From the NCBI RefSeq assembly GCF_900111345.1, contig NZ_FOGY01000008.1:1-64000 (forward strand): DNA of 64,000 nt, in the 5' to 3' direction. A program made the translations under genes and the position numbers. Positions 34,435 to 44,096 of this stretch are shown here, piece by piece. Source of the DNA: Psychrobacillus sp. OK032 (GTDB taxonomy: Bacteria > Bacillota > Bacilli > Bacillales_A > Planococcaceae). Below the pieces are notes generated by a model. The model saw nothing but the letters and a program-made list of their open reading frames with translations, had not been told where the DNA came from and made no database searches. Within the stretch, counting starts at the first letter, position 1; each line of letters opens with the position of its first letter.

Positions 34435-36480
34435 ATGATCAAACAATCGATCACATTAATAGCAGGCAGTACCCAAACAAAACAAGTTTTATATGAGCAG
34501 CTTCAACAATTATTGGGAGACTATGTTCACATTACAAGTTTTGCAACAATGAACGGACTTCCAGCTCTATTGACTGCTGATTATTTTCTATTTTCATCTG
34601 AGGTTACGAGAATAGAGGCAAATGAGATGTGTCAAATAACAGGAAAAGAAATGATTGTAGGTAAACGAACGGTCCATCATCAATTTATTGATCAGCTTTT
34701 AAAAATCCCACAAAATTCTAATGTACTGATTGTTAATGATGATGATTTTGCTACGATTGAGCTAATTGAATCTCTTTATCAGTTGGGTATTGATCATTTT
34801 CGATACGTACCATTTAAGAGAGATCAGTTATTTTATAAAAATATCGATATCGCTGTTTCCCCAGGCGAGTCTCATCTTTGTCCTCCATCTATAAAAAATG
34901 TGATTGATATTGGCGTCCGTTTGTTCGATATGGCAACTATTTTAAAAGTAGTTGAATACTTCGGATTAGGCGAAAAAATTTCATCATTAATTTCAGAAAG
35001 ATATATTCGTAATATTATTGATTTACAAAGGGAACTATCCGTTGCAGAACAAAACGCTATACATTTTAGTCAACATATTCAAAATGTTGTAAACACTGTC
35101 GATGACGGTATTTTAGCGATTAATCATCAGCAAAAAATCACCGTATTTAATCGTCGTTTAGAAGCCCTTTTTCATTTATCCTTAGATGAGGTTATCCATA
35201 AACAGTTAAGTAAGGTTATCGCCCGACAGGACATTATTGACTTTATCCTTCATAGTAATGATGAAAGTAAATTCTTTACGATATATGGTGTGGATCTAGT
35301 TATATTCCGACATCAAATGGAAACAGAAAATACAATTGTAGCCACATTTAAAAGCATTAATCAGGCGTTTGAAGTAGAAAAATTGGCACAACAGGAGTTA
35401 AAAAACAAGGGATTTTATGCAAAGTATAATTTTGATGATATTGTTGGGGATCATCCACTACTCAAGGATTGTATACAAATAGCCAAAAAACTTGCCCTCT
35501 CTGAGCATCCTATCCTAATTCAAGGGGAGACAGGTACGGGGAAAGAATTATTCGCCCACTCAATCCATCTTCATTCAGTGAGAAAAAACGGACCATTTAT
35601 CGCAATCAACTGCAGCGCTTTAACTGAAAGTTTGCTAGAAAGTGAGTTGTTTGGGTACGAGGAGGGAACTTTTACAGGAGCTCTAAAAGGCGGGAAAAAG
35701 GGCTTATTTGAGTTAGCGGAAAATGGAACGATTTTTTTAGATGAGATTGGAGATATTAGTTTAACAGTTCAATCCCATTTATTAAGAGTTCTTCAGGAAA
35801 AAGAATTGAGGAGAATAGGTGGAAGAAAAGTAATTCCTATAAATGTCCGGGTAATTGCTGCAACAAATAAAAATATTCAAACTAAATCACAAGAAGGTAC
35901 GTTCCGTTCTGATTTGTTTTACCGTTTAAACGTTCTTACACTTTCTGTGCCCCCTCTTAGAAAGCGGAAAATGGATATACCTTTACTTGTAAAATACTTT
36001 ATTACAAAAAGCGGTAAGTGGGTTAAGGTCGAAGAAGAAGTCCTAGAAATGCTTCGGAAACAAGAATGGTTTGGTAATATTAGGGAATTAAAAAGTGTGA
36101 TTGATTATATGCTCACTATCTGCGATGGGGACATAATTGGATTAAAGGACATTCCTCATGACCGCTTTCAAAAAGAAGGTATCCAGGATATCATAACAAG
36201 TTTTCCAATTCCTAAGGATCTATTAGAAATGAATGACTATCTATTCCTGTTAGAAACTATTAAGCAATGTAATAATAATGGCAAGCCTGCAAGTAGGCAA
36301 CTTATCTCAATTATTAGTGAAAAAAATGGGCATTATCTTTCTCCACAGCAGGTTCGACGAAGATTGGATTCATTAGAAATAGAAGGTTTCATTACAAAAG
36401 GAAGAGGCAGAACTGGTACAAGAATTACCTCAAAAGGGGTGGATTATTTACATTTTATCGCAGATATTGCAGGAACTTAA
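34435..36480 (+). CDS. Sigma-54-dependent transcriptional activator with PAS and winged-helix end
   Basis: 681 residues. The N-terminal about 200 residues resemble PrpR_N/sensor domains, followed by a PAS domain (about 210-310) and the AAA+ activator domain (about 335-565). That domain has GETGTGKELFA (Walker A), the sigma-54 loop GTFTGA, GTIFLDEIGD (Walker B) and LFYRLNVLTL. The C-terminus lacks a Fis-type helix-turn-helix; SPQQVRRRLDSLEIEGFITKG looks like a winged helix instead. Divergent from the permease operon with a sigma-54 promoter between, so it should switch that operon on, perhaps in response to a dipeptide. AAGGAG precedes the ATG. Confidence 0.88.
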   Translation: MIKQSITLIAGSTQTKQVLYEQLQQLLGDYVHITSFATMNGLPALLTADYFLFSSEVTRIEANEMCQITGKEMIVGKRTVHHQFIDQLLKIPQNSNVLIVNDDDFATIELIESLYQLGIDHFRYVPFKRDQLFYKNIDIAVSPGESHLCPPSIKNVIDIGVRLFDMATILKVVEYFGLGEKISSLISERYIRNIIDLQRELSVAEQNAIHFSQHIQNVVNTVDDGILAINHQQKITVFNRRLEALFHLSLDEVIHKQLSKVIARQDIIDFILHSNDESKFFTIYGVDLVIFRHQMETENTIVATFKSINQAFEVEKLAQQELKNKGFYAKYNFDDIVGDHPLLKDCIQIAKKLALSEHPILIQGETGTGKELFAHSIHLHSVRKNGPFIAINCSALTESLLESELFGYEEGTFTGALKGGKKGLFELAENGTIFLDEIGDISLTVQSHLLRVLQEKELRRIGGRKVIPINVRVIAATNKNIQTKSQEGTFRSDLFYRLNVLTLSVPPLRKRKMDIPLLVKYFITKSGKWVKVEEEVLEMLRKQEWFGNIRELKSVIDYMLTICDGDIIGLKDIPHDRFQKEGIQDIITSFPIPKDLLEMNDYLFLLETIKQCNNNGKPASRQLISIISEKNGHYLSPQQVRRRLDSLEIEGFITKGRGRTGTRITSKGVDYLHFIADIAGT

Positions 36481-36659
36481 GTCCATTCTAAAACCAAGTT
36501 CCTCATAAAGTTTAATTATTATATTTTTAAATTTCTAAAAATCAAACAACAGGCAGAAGGATCGGGATACCGCCAGCCCGTTCTTCTGCCCGGTGGTAAT
36601 CATGATGAATATAAAGACCTTCAATGTTTACAGAGTTCACTGTTTCAAATTTTGATAAT
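36481..36659. other. Intergenic hairpin region
   Basis: GGCAGAAG (about 36550) pairs with CTTCTGCC (about 36583) with a GC-rich inner part (TCGGG/GCCCG), but no T run follows on the plus strand. It may be an imperfect terminator of the activator gene. No ORF seen. Confidence 0.4.
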
Positions 36660-36693
36660 AAAAAAAGAAGGACATTAAATTAAACGTCCTTCA
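36660..36693 (-). terminator. Terminator of the asnS-dnaD-nth-ypoC unit
   Basis: On the minus strand GAAGGACG, loop TTTAATTTAAT, GTCCTTC followed by TTTTTTTAT. It lies 56 bases after the ypoC stop. Confidence 0.88.
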
Positions 36694-36748
36694 TTAGCAA
36701 TTTTACATATTAAAGCTAGCCGACAATAAATAGAAAACTCAATCTCAA

Positions 36749-37051
36749 CTATTTATTATCCATAATTCTTTTCACCGCAATTTTCTTTTTAGTTTCTTTG
36801 AATAACTCTTCAAGTTGACGGAAAGAAGTATAGTTATGAGTATTCTTTTTAATAAATTCCAAACGCTCCGAAAAATTAATTGGTTTAGCCTCTTCCGCAT
36901 CTTCTAAAATTTGAGTCAATAGCTGAATACTATGCTCCATCATATTGTGTCGGGATTCATCTTCAATTCTAAAAAGCATTCCTAACTTCTCTTTTAATTG
37001 ATCCCACTCAGCAAATTCGCTTCCGACATCGATGAAATTATCGTTTGACAA
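36749..37051 (-). CDS. ypoC: YpoC family protein
   Basis: 100 residues, charged and helical: FAEWDQLKEKLGMLFRIED, INFSERLEFIKKNTHNYTSF, RQLEELFKETKKK. It matches YpoC by position behind nth, by size class (shorter than the B. subtilis form) and by general character; no catalytic motif is seen. It overlaps the nth 3' end by 14 bases. Function unknown. Confidence 0.75.
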   Translation of the reverse strand: MSNDNFIDVGSEFAEWDQLKEKLGMLFRIEDESRHNMMEHSIQLLTQILEDAEEAKPINFSERLEFIKKNTHNYTSFRQLEELFKETKKKIAVKRIMDNK

Positions 37052-37694
37052 CTTTACTCATCCTTTTCTTTCCTTCTCGGCATACACCCAATAATGGACA
37101 TTCAGGGCAATTTGGATTTTGTGCTTTACAGTGATAGCGACCAAAGAAAATAAGCTGGTGATGCGTTTTGGACCATAAGTCAATTGGTGTTTTTTTCATA
37201 ATTGTTTCTTCTACTTGTAGCACAGAATCTTTCCATCTACATAGCCCTAATCGTTTTGTTACACGTTCTACATGCGTATCCACTGCAATTGCAGGAATAT
37301 CAAAAGCAACTGATACGACGACATTTGCTGTTTTACGACCGACACCAGGAAAAGTTGTCAGCAAGTCTCTATTTGCAGGAACTTCTCCGTCATATATGTC
37401 GATCAGCTGTTGACTTAATGCCTGAATATTTTTGGCTTTATTGCGATACAACCCAATCGAACGGATATCATTTTGTAATTCTTCGATTGGGACGGCTAAA
37501 TAATCTTCTGGCTTTGTATATTTTTGAAATAAGTTTTTTGTTACTTTGTTCACTAGTACATCTGTGCATTGAGCTGACAATAATGTTGCAACTAACAACT
37601 CAAATGGATTTTTATGAACGAGTTCACAATGTGCATCTGGGAACATTCGCTCCATCTCATCTAGGCAATAATGCCATTGTACTTTCGTAAGCAA
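37038..37694 (-). CDS. nth: Endonuclease III
   Basis: 218 residues. The HhH motif FPGVGRKTANVVV has the catalytic Lys at 121, and the catalytic Asp is at 139 in AIAVDTHVERV. The four Cys of the iron-sulphur cluster are at 189, 196, 199 and 205 (C-x6-C-x2-C-x5-C). It is a DNA glycosylase/AP lyase for oxidised pyrimidines. It lies 11 bases after dnaD and overlaps ypoC, as in B. subtilis. Confidence 0.97.
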   Translation of the reverse strand: MLTKVQWHYCLDEMERMFPDAHCELVHKNPFELLVATLLSAQCTDVLVNKVTKNLFQKYTKPEDYLAVPIEELQNDIRSIGLYRNKAKNIQALSQQLIDIYDGEVPANRDLLTTFPGVGRKTANVVVSVAFDIPAIAVDTHVERVTKRLGLCRWKDSVLQVEETIMKKTPIDLWSKTHHQLIFFGRYHCKAQNPNCPECPLLGVCREGKKRMSKVVKR

Positions 37695-37705
37695 AATTCT
37701 TCCAC

Positions 37706-38422
37706 CTACTCTCTCTCTTCTAACCAGTTATAAAATGATACTTTTGTAGAACTTGGGGATTGTTCTGCTTGTTTTTGAACTGGAATTTGCTGTCTGAATT
37801 GAGCTGTCTGATTTTCGGCTGCTTCTACGGTTTTAATATTTTTCTTTTTCCATTCAAATAAAATACGGTCTATATAGCGTAAGCTAAGCTTTTGAGCTAA
37901 CACAGCTTCTTTTAATGCTAATCGAATTAAAGAAGCTGAGTGTTTATCTTGATCGAACCACATGCCTATTGTTTCGTATTCCATAGGTGATAATAGCCTG
38001 CCAAATTCTTGTTCAAACAGTTTATATATTACGCCTTCTTCTTCTTTTTCTTGCTCGTCTTCGACACGATTTTCTTCTTGTTCCACATGATCTAGTAAAA
38101 GCTCCCATAAATGATGGAAAGCATAATACTCATAATGAACGCCATCGGCATCCATATGTTGATCGATTTGGATAAGCCTTTTTTGTACGAGGCGCTGTAA
38201 GATAGTGACTACTTTATGTTCATTGAAATGTGTACGATCTGCCAGATTTTGTGGCGTTGGAAAATGATTTCCTGCTTCTCCAAAAGCGATTAAATGCAAT
38301 AATAGAATCGCTTCTTCATCTTTAACATTTATCGCTTTATAATGACTAAAAAAAAGCTGGGAAATGGTTACATTTCCCTGCTCAGTCCAAATACGGAGTC
38401 GATCTCGCTTTTGCATACTCAT
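37706..38422 (-). CDS. dnaD: Replication initiation protein DnaD
   Basis: 238 residues. A winged-helix N-terminus (about 10-95, FPTPQNLADRTHFNEHKVVTILQRLVQKRLI) is followed by an acidic linker and the DnaD C-terminal domain (YKLFEQEFGRLLSPMEYETI, EAVLAQKLSLRYIDRILFEWKKKNI). It remodels DNA and helps load the helicase at oriC and at restart sites. It lies between asnS and nth, the normal Bacillus place. Confidence 0.95.
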   Translation of the reverse strand: MSMQKRDRLRIWTEQGNVTISQLFFSHYKAINVKDEEAILLLHLIAFGEAGNHFPTPQNLADRTHFNEHKVVTILQRLVQKRLIQIDQHMDADGVHYEYYAFHHLWELLLDHVEQEENRVEDEQEKEEEGVIYKLFEQEFGRLLSPMEYETIGMWFDQDKHSASLIRLALKEAVLAQKLSLRYIDRILFEWKKKNIKTVEAAENQTAQFRQQIPVQKQAEQSPSSTKVSFYNWLEERE

Positions 38423-38463
38423 CGTCTCCTTTTTTTCTATGTTGCAATATGATTGATCATTTA

Positions 38464-39759
38464 TTACGGATATAAACGGTTTAACAGACGTGGGAATGGA
38501 ATCGTCTCACGGATATGCTCCACTCCACTTAGCCATGCTACTGTACGCTCTAAACCTAGACCAAAACCGGAATGCGGCACAGAACCTTGCTTGCGAAGCT
38601 CTAAATACCAAGCATAAGCAGATTCATCCAATCCATGCTCTTCTATACGTTGTTTCAAAAGGTCATAGTCCCAAATACGTTCTGAACCACCGATAATTTC
38701 ACCATAACCTTCTGGTGCGATTAAGTCTGCACATAATACAACATCATCTCTTGTCGGATGCGGTTGCATATAGAATGGTTTAATCCCTACTGGATAATGC
38801 GTGATGAATACTGGTTTATCAAAACTTTCAGCAATTGCCGTTTCATGTGGTGCGCCAAAGTCATCTCCCCACACTATATCATTAAACCCTTTTTCATGTA
38901 ATAACTTGATTGCATCATCATAAGTAATACGAGGGAATGGAGCTTGAATATTTTCCAATTTCGATACATCGCGACCAAGACGTTCTAACTCTAATGTACA
39001 GTTTTTCAAAACAGCTTGGGCGATAAATGCTACATATTGTTCTTGTATTTCTAAGTTTTCTTCCAGTTCACAAAAAGCCATTTCCTGTTCAATCATCCAG
39101 AACTCGATTAAATGACGACGTGTTTTTGATTTTTCTGCACGGAAAGTCGGTCCGAATGAAAATACTTTTCCAAGTGCCATTGCTGAAGCTTCTAAATATA
39201 ATTGGCCAGATTGAGAAAGATATGCATCTTCGTCAAAATATTTAGTATGGAATAATTCAGAGGTACCTTCAGGTGAAGACCCTGTTAAAATAGGCGGATC
39301 CGCTTTAACGTAACCATTATTATTGAAAAACTCATATGTTGAACGAATAATTTCGTTACGAATTTTCATAACTGCATGCTGTTTTCTTGAACGCAACCAT
39401 AAATGACGGTTGTCCATTAAAAACTCTGTTCCATGCTCTTTTGGAGTAATCGGATAATCGACAGCAGCTTGGATGACTTCAATTTCTTTTACTTGTAATT
39501 CATATCCAAATGCAGATCTTTCATCTTTCGTTACTTCTCCAATTATATACATAGAAGTTTCTTGTGTTAACCCTTTTGCTTTTTGGAAAATATCTTCTCC
39601 GACTTCTTCTTTTACTACTACACCTTGTACGAAGCCCGAACCATCACGTAATTGTAAAAATGCTATTTTACCGCTTGAACGTTTGTTAGCAAGCCAAGCA
39701 CCAAGTTTAACTGTTTCGCCTACATAATTTGCCATGTCTTTAATCATTATTTTTTTCAT
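38464..39759 (-). CDS. asnS: Asparaginyl-tRNA synthetase
   Basis: 431 residues. An N-terminal OB-fold ([18 protein letters not shown]) is followed by the class II core with [38 protein letters not shown] (motif 2) and [13 protein letters not shown] (motif 3). Charges tRNA-Asn. Start at MKKIMIKD because GGAGG lies 5 bases upstream; the frame opens four codons earlier inside that site. No T-box leader is seen: only 28 bases separate it from ypmB. The aspB gene that usually precedes it in B. subtilis is absent. Confidence 0.97.
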   Translation of the reverse strand: MKKIMIKDMANYVGETVKLGAWLANKRSSGKIAFLQLRDGSGFVQGVVVKEEVGEDIFQKAKGLTQETSMYIIGEVTKDERSAFGYELQVKEIEVIQAAVDYPITPKEHGTEFLMDNRHLWLRSRKQHAVMKIRNEIIRSTYEFFNNNGYVKADPPILTGSSPEGTSELFHTKYFDEDAYLSQSGQLYLEASAMALGKVFSFGPTFRAEKSKTRRHLIEFWMIEQEMAFCELEENLEIQEQYVAFIAQAVLKNCTLELERLGRDVSKLENIQAPFPRITYDDAIKLLHEKGFNDIVWGDDFGAPHETAIAESFDKPVFITHYPVGIKPFYMQPHPTRDDVVLCADLIAPEGYGEIIGGSERIWDYDLLKQRIEEHGLDESAYAWYLELRKQGSVPHSGFGLGLERTVAWLSGVEHIRETIPFPRLLNRLYP

Positions 39760-39787
39760 AGTTTCCTCCATAAGATCAAAAGTTTAG

Positions 39788-40276
39788 TTATAAATTCGAA
39801 ATTTTCTTCCACCAATCTCCATTATCAAATAAGAGATATACATAATTGAGATTGTTTTTTTCGTTTACATAGGTTACTTCCCAAACAGGACCAACTTCTT
39901 CTACGCCGAGTTTTGCATGCAATAATTTACCATTTTGTTCAATACTCATGGCAAGTTCAATTGCCTTCTCTTTCGAAATGCCGTCTTTTAAATTTACTTC
40001 CATTATAGCGTCATCGGTTTTTTTCGCTGGGACAAAAAATGCTTTTTCTTCTCCCTTTGCTGTTTTGCCGATAACGGTATGGAATGTACTCGTACTATTA
40101 TATACATAAGAGTCGTCTACTTGAGCGAGTAAATGGTTTTTCGTTACATATATTTCCGCGTTTTCATTCGCTTCTGCAAATGGTCCTTTTGCTTGGAAAT
40201 AAATAAGTAAACTAAGAATAACCGTTAAGCTAATTGCAAAAATAACGATAAATAGGAGCCATCTTTTAAGTACCAT
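39788..40276 (-). CDS. ypmB: YpmB, membrane-anchored PepSY-like protein
   Basis: 162 residues. One N-terminal helix (WLLFIVIFAISLTVILSLLIYF) leads to an extracytoplasmic domain with KDGISKEKAIELAMSIEQNGKLL and VGPVWEVTYVNEKNNLNYVYL, which have the PepSY-like pattern of the DUF5590 family. It probably stands outside the membrane and may modulate a peptidase; the role is unknown. It lies between ypmA and asnS as in B. subtilis. Confidence 0.85.
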   Translation of the reverse strand: MVLKRWLLFIVIFAISLTVILSLLIYFQAKGPFAEANENAEIYVTKNHLLAQVDDSYVYNSTSTFHTVIGKTAKGEEKAFFVPAKKTDDAIMEVNLKDGISKEKAIELAMSIEQNGKLLHAKLGVEEVGPVWEVTYVNEKNNLNYVYLLFDNGDWWKKISNL

Positions 40277-40279
40277 ACG

Positions 40280-40450
40280 CTATGTCCTATAAATTGTAAA
40301 AACGCACTTTTCTTGATCTTCTTTATCAAGTGCTAAGCCAAACATCAAATCTTGCTGTTTTAATGTTCGATTTAATGCATCCACTAGTTTATATAAGTCC
40401 GATTGATAATTGACTGTGACAGTGGATAGCACTTCTATTTTGTTTTCCAT
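40280..40450 (-). CDS. ypmA: YpmA (DUF4264) small protein
   Basis: 56 residues: MENKIEVLSTVTVNYQSDLY, then LNRTLKQQDLMFGLALDKE and VFTIYRT at the end. The pattern and length fit the DUF4264/YpmA family of Bacilli, found between dinG and ypmB. GGTAGAAATATGG gives a weak ribosome site. It lies 22 bases after dinG and 3 bases before ypmB. Function unknown. Confidence 0.82.
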   Translation of the reverse strand: MENKIEVLSTVTVNYQSDLYKLVDALNRTLKQQDLMFGLALDKEDQEKCVFTIYRT

Positions 40451-40472
40451 ATTTCTACCCGCTTTCTAAAAC

Positions 40473-43229
40473 TCATCCTTCATTAGTATACCAATTTTCA
40501 AGCTCTAAGACCATATTTTCTAGGGTCACTTTCTTAATAGGAATATTAGGAATTGCCTGTAAAAAGTCACTCCCATATGACTTCGTTTCTATTCTTCTAT
40601 CCAACACGATAAAAACACCTTTATCATTTGATGATCGTATTAAACGACCGAACCCTTGTCTAAAACGCAACACAGCTTCCGGTAGGGAATACGCAGTAAA
40701 CGGATTTTGACCGTTAACGCTTAGTAATTCTGCACGTTTTTTATATAAAGGATCATCTGGTGATGAAAATGGCAGACGAACCATAATAATAACCGACAGT
40801 GCATCCCCTGGAACGTCTACCCCTTCCCAAAAACTGTTCGTTCCAAATAAAACAGATTTCGAGAAACGTTGAAATGACTTTAATAGACGCATTCTACTTC
40901 CTGAAGTCATCCCTTGAGCAAATAACATATAGTCTTCCAGTAAATTTGTATCTTGTATGATCTCTACTGTTTTCCTTAACATATCTTGGGATGTAAATAG
41001 AACAAAGCATCTACCTTCTGTTATAAGTACAGTTTGAACAATCGCTTCTGCCACTGCTTCAATATAATCACTTTGAGACACTTGCTTAATATCTGGCATA
41101 TCTTCCATGATTAATAGCTCTGCACCATTATAATAGTCATAAGCCGCTCGATATTGATGAATCGGGATACTCGTACTTAACCCTAATTGAGACGTTATAA
41201 AATGACGATTAGAAGGCACAGTCAGTGTACCAGAAGTCCAAATAACGGCACCGGATAGCCTTAATGGGTCGACCGCTTCTTTAATATCTTTTTGATAATT
41301 TAGCGGTCGTTTAATAATGGTTAAACTACCTGGAATGCTTCTCGTATCAATTTCTAGCCATTTCGCTTCCACTGCTTCATCAATTAAAAAGATTTCATCC
41401 CATTCACTTACTTTAATCTCAAGCTCTCTTATCCAATATTCCCATTCGTTCAGTAATACAGTAGCTGGATCATCCAGCTTATTTTTCGCGTAAGTAGCTA
41501 ATATAGATTTTGCTGATAAAATATACGTTTGCAGCAAAGTAGCAACTTCACGGAAAATGGCTGGGTTCAAGTTTAAATCTTCTAACGTCGCCATTCTTTT
41601 TGTACTTTTCGAATGACCCTTTGTAGATGGGATGGAATGAATAATAGACGATATTGCTTGGTCAAATGACTCGACTACGTCTACATATTGTTTTTCCAGT
41701 CGAATTCGCAGCGCTAAAGGTATATTTAAAAGTGTAAGTTTGCTGAGCAGTTGGTCTGTATCTAATGTACCAAATTGGCCTAGTACATACTTCCAAGTAG
41801 TATATGAGAAAATGCGTTCTTTTCGAGACATACTTGCATGAATGACTTGATGTGCTTCGTCAATGATTGTTACACAGCCATGCGATAATAATTTTTTCTC
41901 TCGTTCTCGGTCTGCCATAATCATCGCATGATTCGTTACTAAAATATCGCATTGTTCACTTTTACGTAGCGCTCTTTCATAAAAATCCATTTCCCGCTCT
42001 TCCAATATTTTCGAAAGCGATGTTTTTCTAATTTTGTCTACGAATAATTGTCCCCCACCAGAAACATTAAGCTCAGTTAGATCCCCTTCATCCGTAATCG
42101 TTAGCCAAACTAACATTTGCATGATGGTAAATGTTTCATCGTACGATTCGTCGTCTAACTGCACATGCTGCCAAAAACGGTACAAATCAATATAATGGTG
42201 CATTCCTTTTAGCTTTGCTACACGTATTGAAGTGCCTAAAACACGGTTTAGTTTCGGGATTTCCTCTAGCACTAACTGGTCAATTAAATGGGTCGTATAT
42301 GTACTAATAATGACGGGCTTTTGGCGACCCAGCCCGTAGATCGTAGCAGGTAATAAATACCCTAATGTCTTGCCAATTCCAGTCTCTGCCTCACAAACCG
42401 TCTCTGCTTTTTTTTCTAGCGAATGTTGAATTTCGTCCATAAAAGCAAACTGGCCTTGTCTTTCTTCAAAATGAGTAAGTCCTTTTTGAAATAAGGCCAT
42501 TTTTAACTCTTTTGTTTTTGGATAAGAAATGGATGTATCAATACCAGCATGCTCTTTTTCAATTTCTTTTAATGGAATCCCCCGGTACATCGGATAGTTA
42601 GTTGCATTATATTGTTTTCTTTTTTCCGCTAATACATCAAAAAATATAATAGATAAATTCGATTTTAACTGAAAGGATCTTTTATGTAATAATTCAATTG
42701 TTTTTAAAGGCAAACTTTCTAATCGTTCGATGCATTTTAATAATAGATATGCGGTAGCTAACGCATCATCGTCTGCACGATGCGCTACATCTAGCGGGAT
42801 ATGTAATTCGGTTGCGATATCTTGCAATTTATAACTATACAGATTCGGGAACATAAGTTTAGCAAATTCTACTGTGTCCATCGTTTTGCACACAAGTTTT
42901 GGAAGCCCTACTCGTTTTAATTCGTTTTGTAAAAAGGGCAGGTCGAAGTGAATATTATGCGCGACAAAAATATGATCTTGCAGTAGATCTAACACGTTCG
43001 ATCCGATTGTTTCGAACAGTGGTGCATGTTCCACATCTTTATCTTTAATTTTCGTTAGATCTTGTATAAAAAAAGGGATTGGTTTTTCGGGATTGATAAA
43101 AGTTGTAAACGTATCCACTATTTTGCTATTTTCAATAAATACAATTGCAAGTTGAATAATACGGTCACCACTCGTCGATGAATGGCCTGTTGTTTCAATA
43201 TCAACAACTGCATATTTATGATTTTCCAT
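40473..43229 (-). CDS. dinG: DinG helicase-exonuclease
   Basis: 918 residues. The N-terminal DEDDh exonuclease (about 1-165) has VDIETTG, AHNIHFDLPFL and HRADDDA. The helicase has AETGIGKTLGYLLP (Walker A), IIDEAHQVI (DEAH), SGTLTV and RFRQGFGRLIRS. No Cys cluster between the motifs, as in Gram-positive DinG, which acts as a 3'-5' exonuclease on single strands. It follows panD with the repeat region at 43230-43625 between. A second DinG-like gene without the exonuclease is at 15177-17078. Confidence 0.95.
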   Translation of the reverse strand: MENHKYAVVDIETTGHSSTSGDRIIQLAIVFIENSKIVDTFTTFINPEKPIPFFIQDLTKIKDKDVEHAPLFETIGSNVLDLLQDHIFVAHNIHFDLPFLQNELKRVGLPKLVCKTMDTVEFAKLMFPNLYSYKLQDIATELHIPLDVAHRADDDALATAYLLLKCIERLESLPLKTIELLHKRSFQLKSNLSIIFFDVLAEKRKQYNATNYPMYRGIPLKEIEKEHAGIDTSISYPKTKELKMALFQKGLTHFEERQGQFAFMDEIQHSLEKKAETVCEAETGIGKTLGYLLPATIYGLGRQKPVIISTYTTHLIDQLVLEEIPKLNRVLGTSIRVAKLKGMHHYIDLYRFWQHVQLDDESYDETFTIMQMLVWLTITDEGDLTELNVSGGGQLFVDKIRKTSLSKILEEREMDFYERALRKSEQCDILVTNHAMIMADREREKKLLSHGCVTIIDEAHQVIHASMSRKERIFSYTTWKYVLGQFGTLDTDQLLSKLTLLNIPLALRIRLEKQYVDVVESFDQAISSIIHSIPSTKGHSKSTKRMATLEDLNLNPAIFREVATLLQTYILSAKSILATYAKNKLDDPATVLLNEWEYWIRELEIKVSEWDEIFLIDEAVEAKWLEIDTRSIPGSLTIIKRPLNYQKDIKEAVDPLRLSGAVIWTSGTLTVPSNRHFITSQLGLSTSIPIHQYRAAYDYYNGAELLIMEDMPDIKQVSQSDYIEAVAEAIVQTVLITEGRCFVLFTSQDMLRKTVEIIQDTNLLEDYMLFAQGMTSGSRMRLLKSFQRFSKSVLFGTNSFWEGVDVPGDALSVIIMVRLPFSSPDDPLYKKRAELLSVNGQNPFTAYSLPEAVLRFRQGFGRLIRSSNDKGVFIVLDRRIETKSYGSDFLQAIPNIPIKKVTLENMVLELENWYTNEG

Positions 43230-43384
43230 TATTCCTCAACTCGCTATCCATTATGTTCTAGAAAAATTGTACCACATTCCGGAAACAGAAACGAAAAATA
43301 TGCTAAAAAGAAATACTCGACTTTGGGTAGCCTTTCTTACTTTATAGGGATATCCTTAAACACTATGCGCAATTTAGAAATAAT

Positions 43385-43565
43385 GCGTACTAATCAGTTT
43401 CCGCTAGGTTTTCCGCTGCAGGGCGGACGCTTTCCGCGGGCATGGCTTCGGCCTCCTCGTCGCTTACGCTCCTGCGGGGAGATGAGCAATCACAACGGAA
43501 GCGCAGCTACGGTGATGGCTCATCGCTCACCCGGCGGAAATCATAGCGGTTACCAAATAGAGCTT
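43385..43565 (+). repeat. GC-rich interspersed repeat, related short form
   Basis: TTTCCGCTGCAGGGCGGACGC and TTTCCGCGGGC at the left, CATGGCTTCGGCCTCCTCGTCGC in the middle part, and TGATGGCTCATCGCTCACCC-GGCGGAAATCATAGCGG at the right. The two ends match the ends of the repeats at 26041-26300 and 54857-55140; the middle differs. Confidence 0.7.
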
Positions 43566-43627
43566 TTTAAGACTCATTAACCCTATAAAGTGTCTCTTTA
43601 TTAAAAGAAGCAAGAAACTTCCCTTGA

Positions 43628-43668
43628 AAAAACGAAAGAGCTCCCGAAATTGCATCTTCGGGAGCTTA
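43628..43668 (-). terminator. Terminator of panBCD
   Basis: On the minus strand AGCTCCCGAA, loop, TTCGGGAGCT, then CTTTCGTTTTTTC. It lies 42 bases past the panD stop. The stem is nearly the same as that of birA at 48866-48898. Confidence 0.85.
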
Positions 43669-43709
43669 CTTAATGAATAGAAGAGTATCTATTCATTTAT
43701 TTTCCTATA

Positions 43710-44093
43710 TTACATAACTGTCGCTTCTGGTTCATAATGAATAATTTGATTGATTGTGTTATCTTCATTCATAATCGCAACAGTTGGTTGATGTGCTGCG
43801 GCTTCTTCGTTCATCACATAAGCATACGATAAAATGATCACAATGTCCCCACGTTGTACGAGACGAGCAGCTGCTCCGTTTACACATATAACACCACTGC
43901 CTCTTTCTCCAGCAATTATATATGTTTCAAAACGTGCCCCGTTATTATTGTTCACAATATGCACTTTTTCATTTGGCAGCATGCCTACCGCATCTAAAAT
44001 ATTTTGGTCAATTGTAATACTTCCAACATAATTCAAGTCAGCTTCCGTTACAGTTGCACGGTGAATTTTACTATTTAACATCATTCTTAACAT
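43710..44093 (-). CDS. panD: Aspartate 1-decarboxylase
   Basis: 127 residues, full length. Tyr-22/Gly-24/Ser-25 in NYVGSITID is the self-cleavage site that makes the pyruvoyl group. The conserved [16 protein letters not shown] and [11 protein letters not shown] also match. It makes beta-alanine for pantothenate. It lies 3 bases after panC in the operon panB-panC-panD. Confidence 0.97.
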   Translation of the reverse strand: MLRMMLNSKIHRATVTEADLNYVGSITIDQNILDAVGMLPNEKVHIVNNNNGARFETYIIAGERGSGVICVNGAAARLVQRGDIVIILSYAYVMNEEAAAHQPTVAIMNEDNTINQIIHYEPEATVM

Positions 44094-44096
44094 TGC

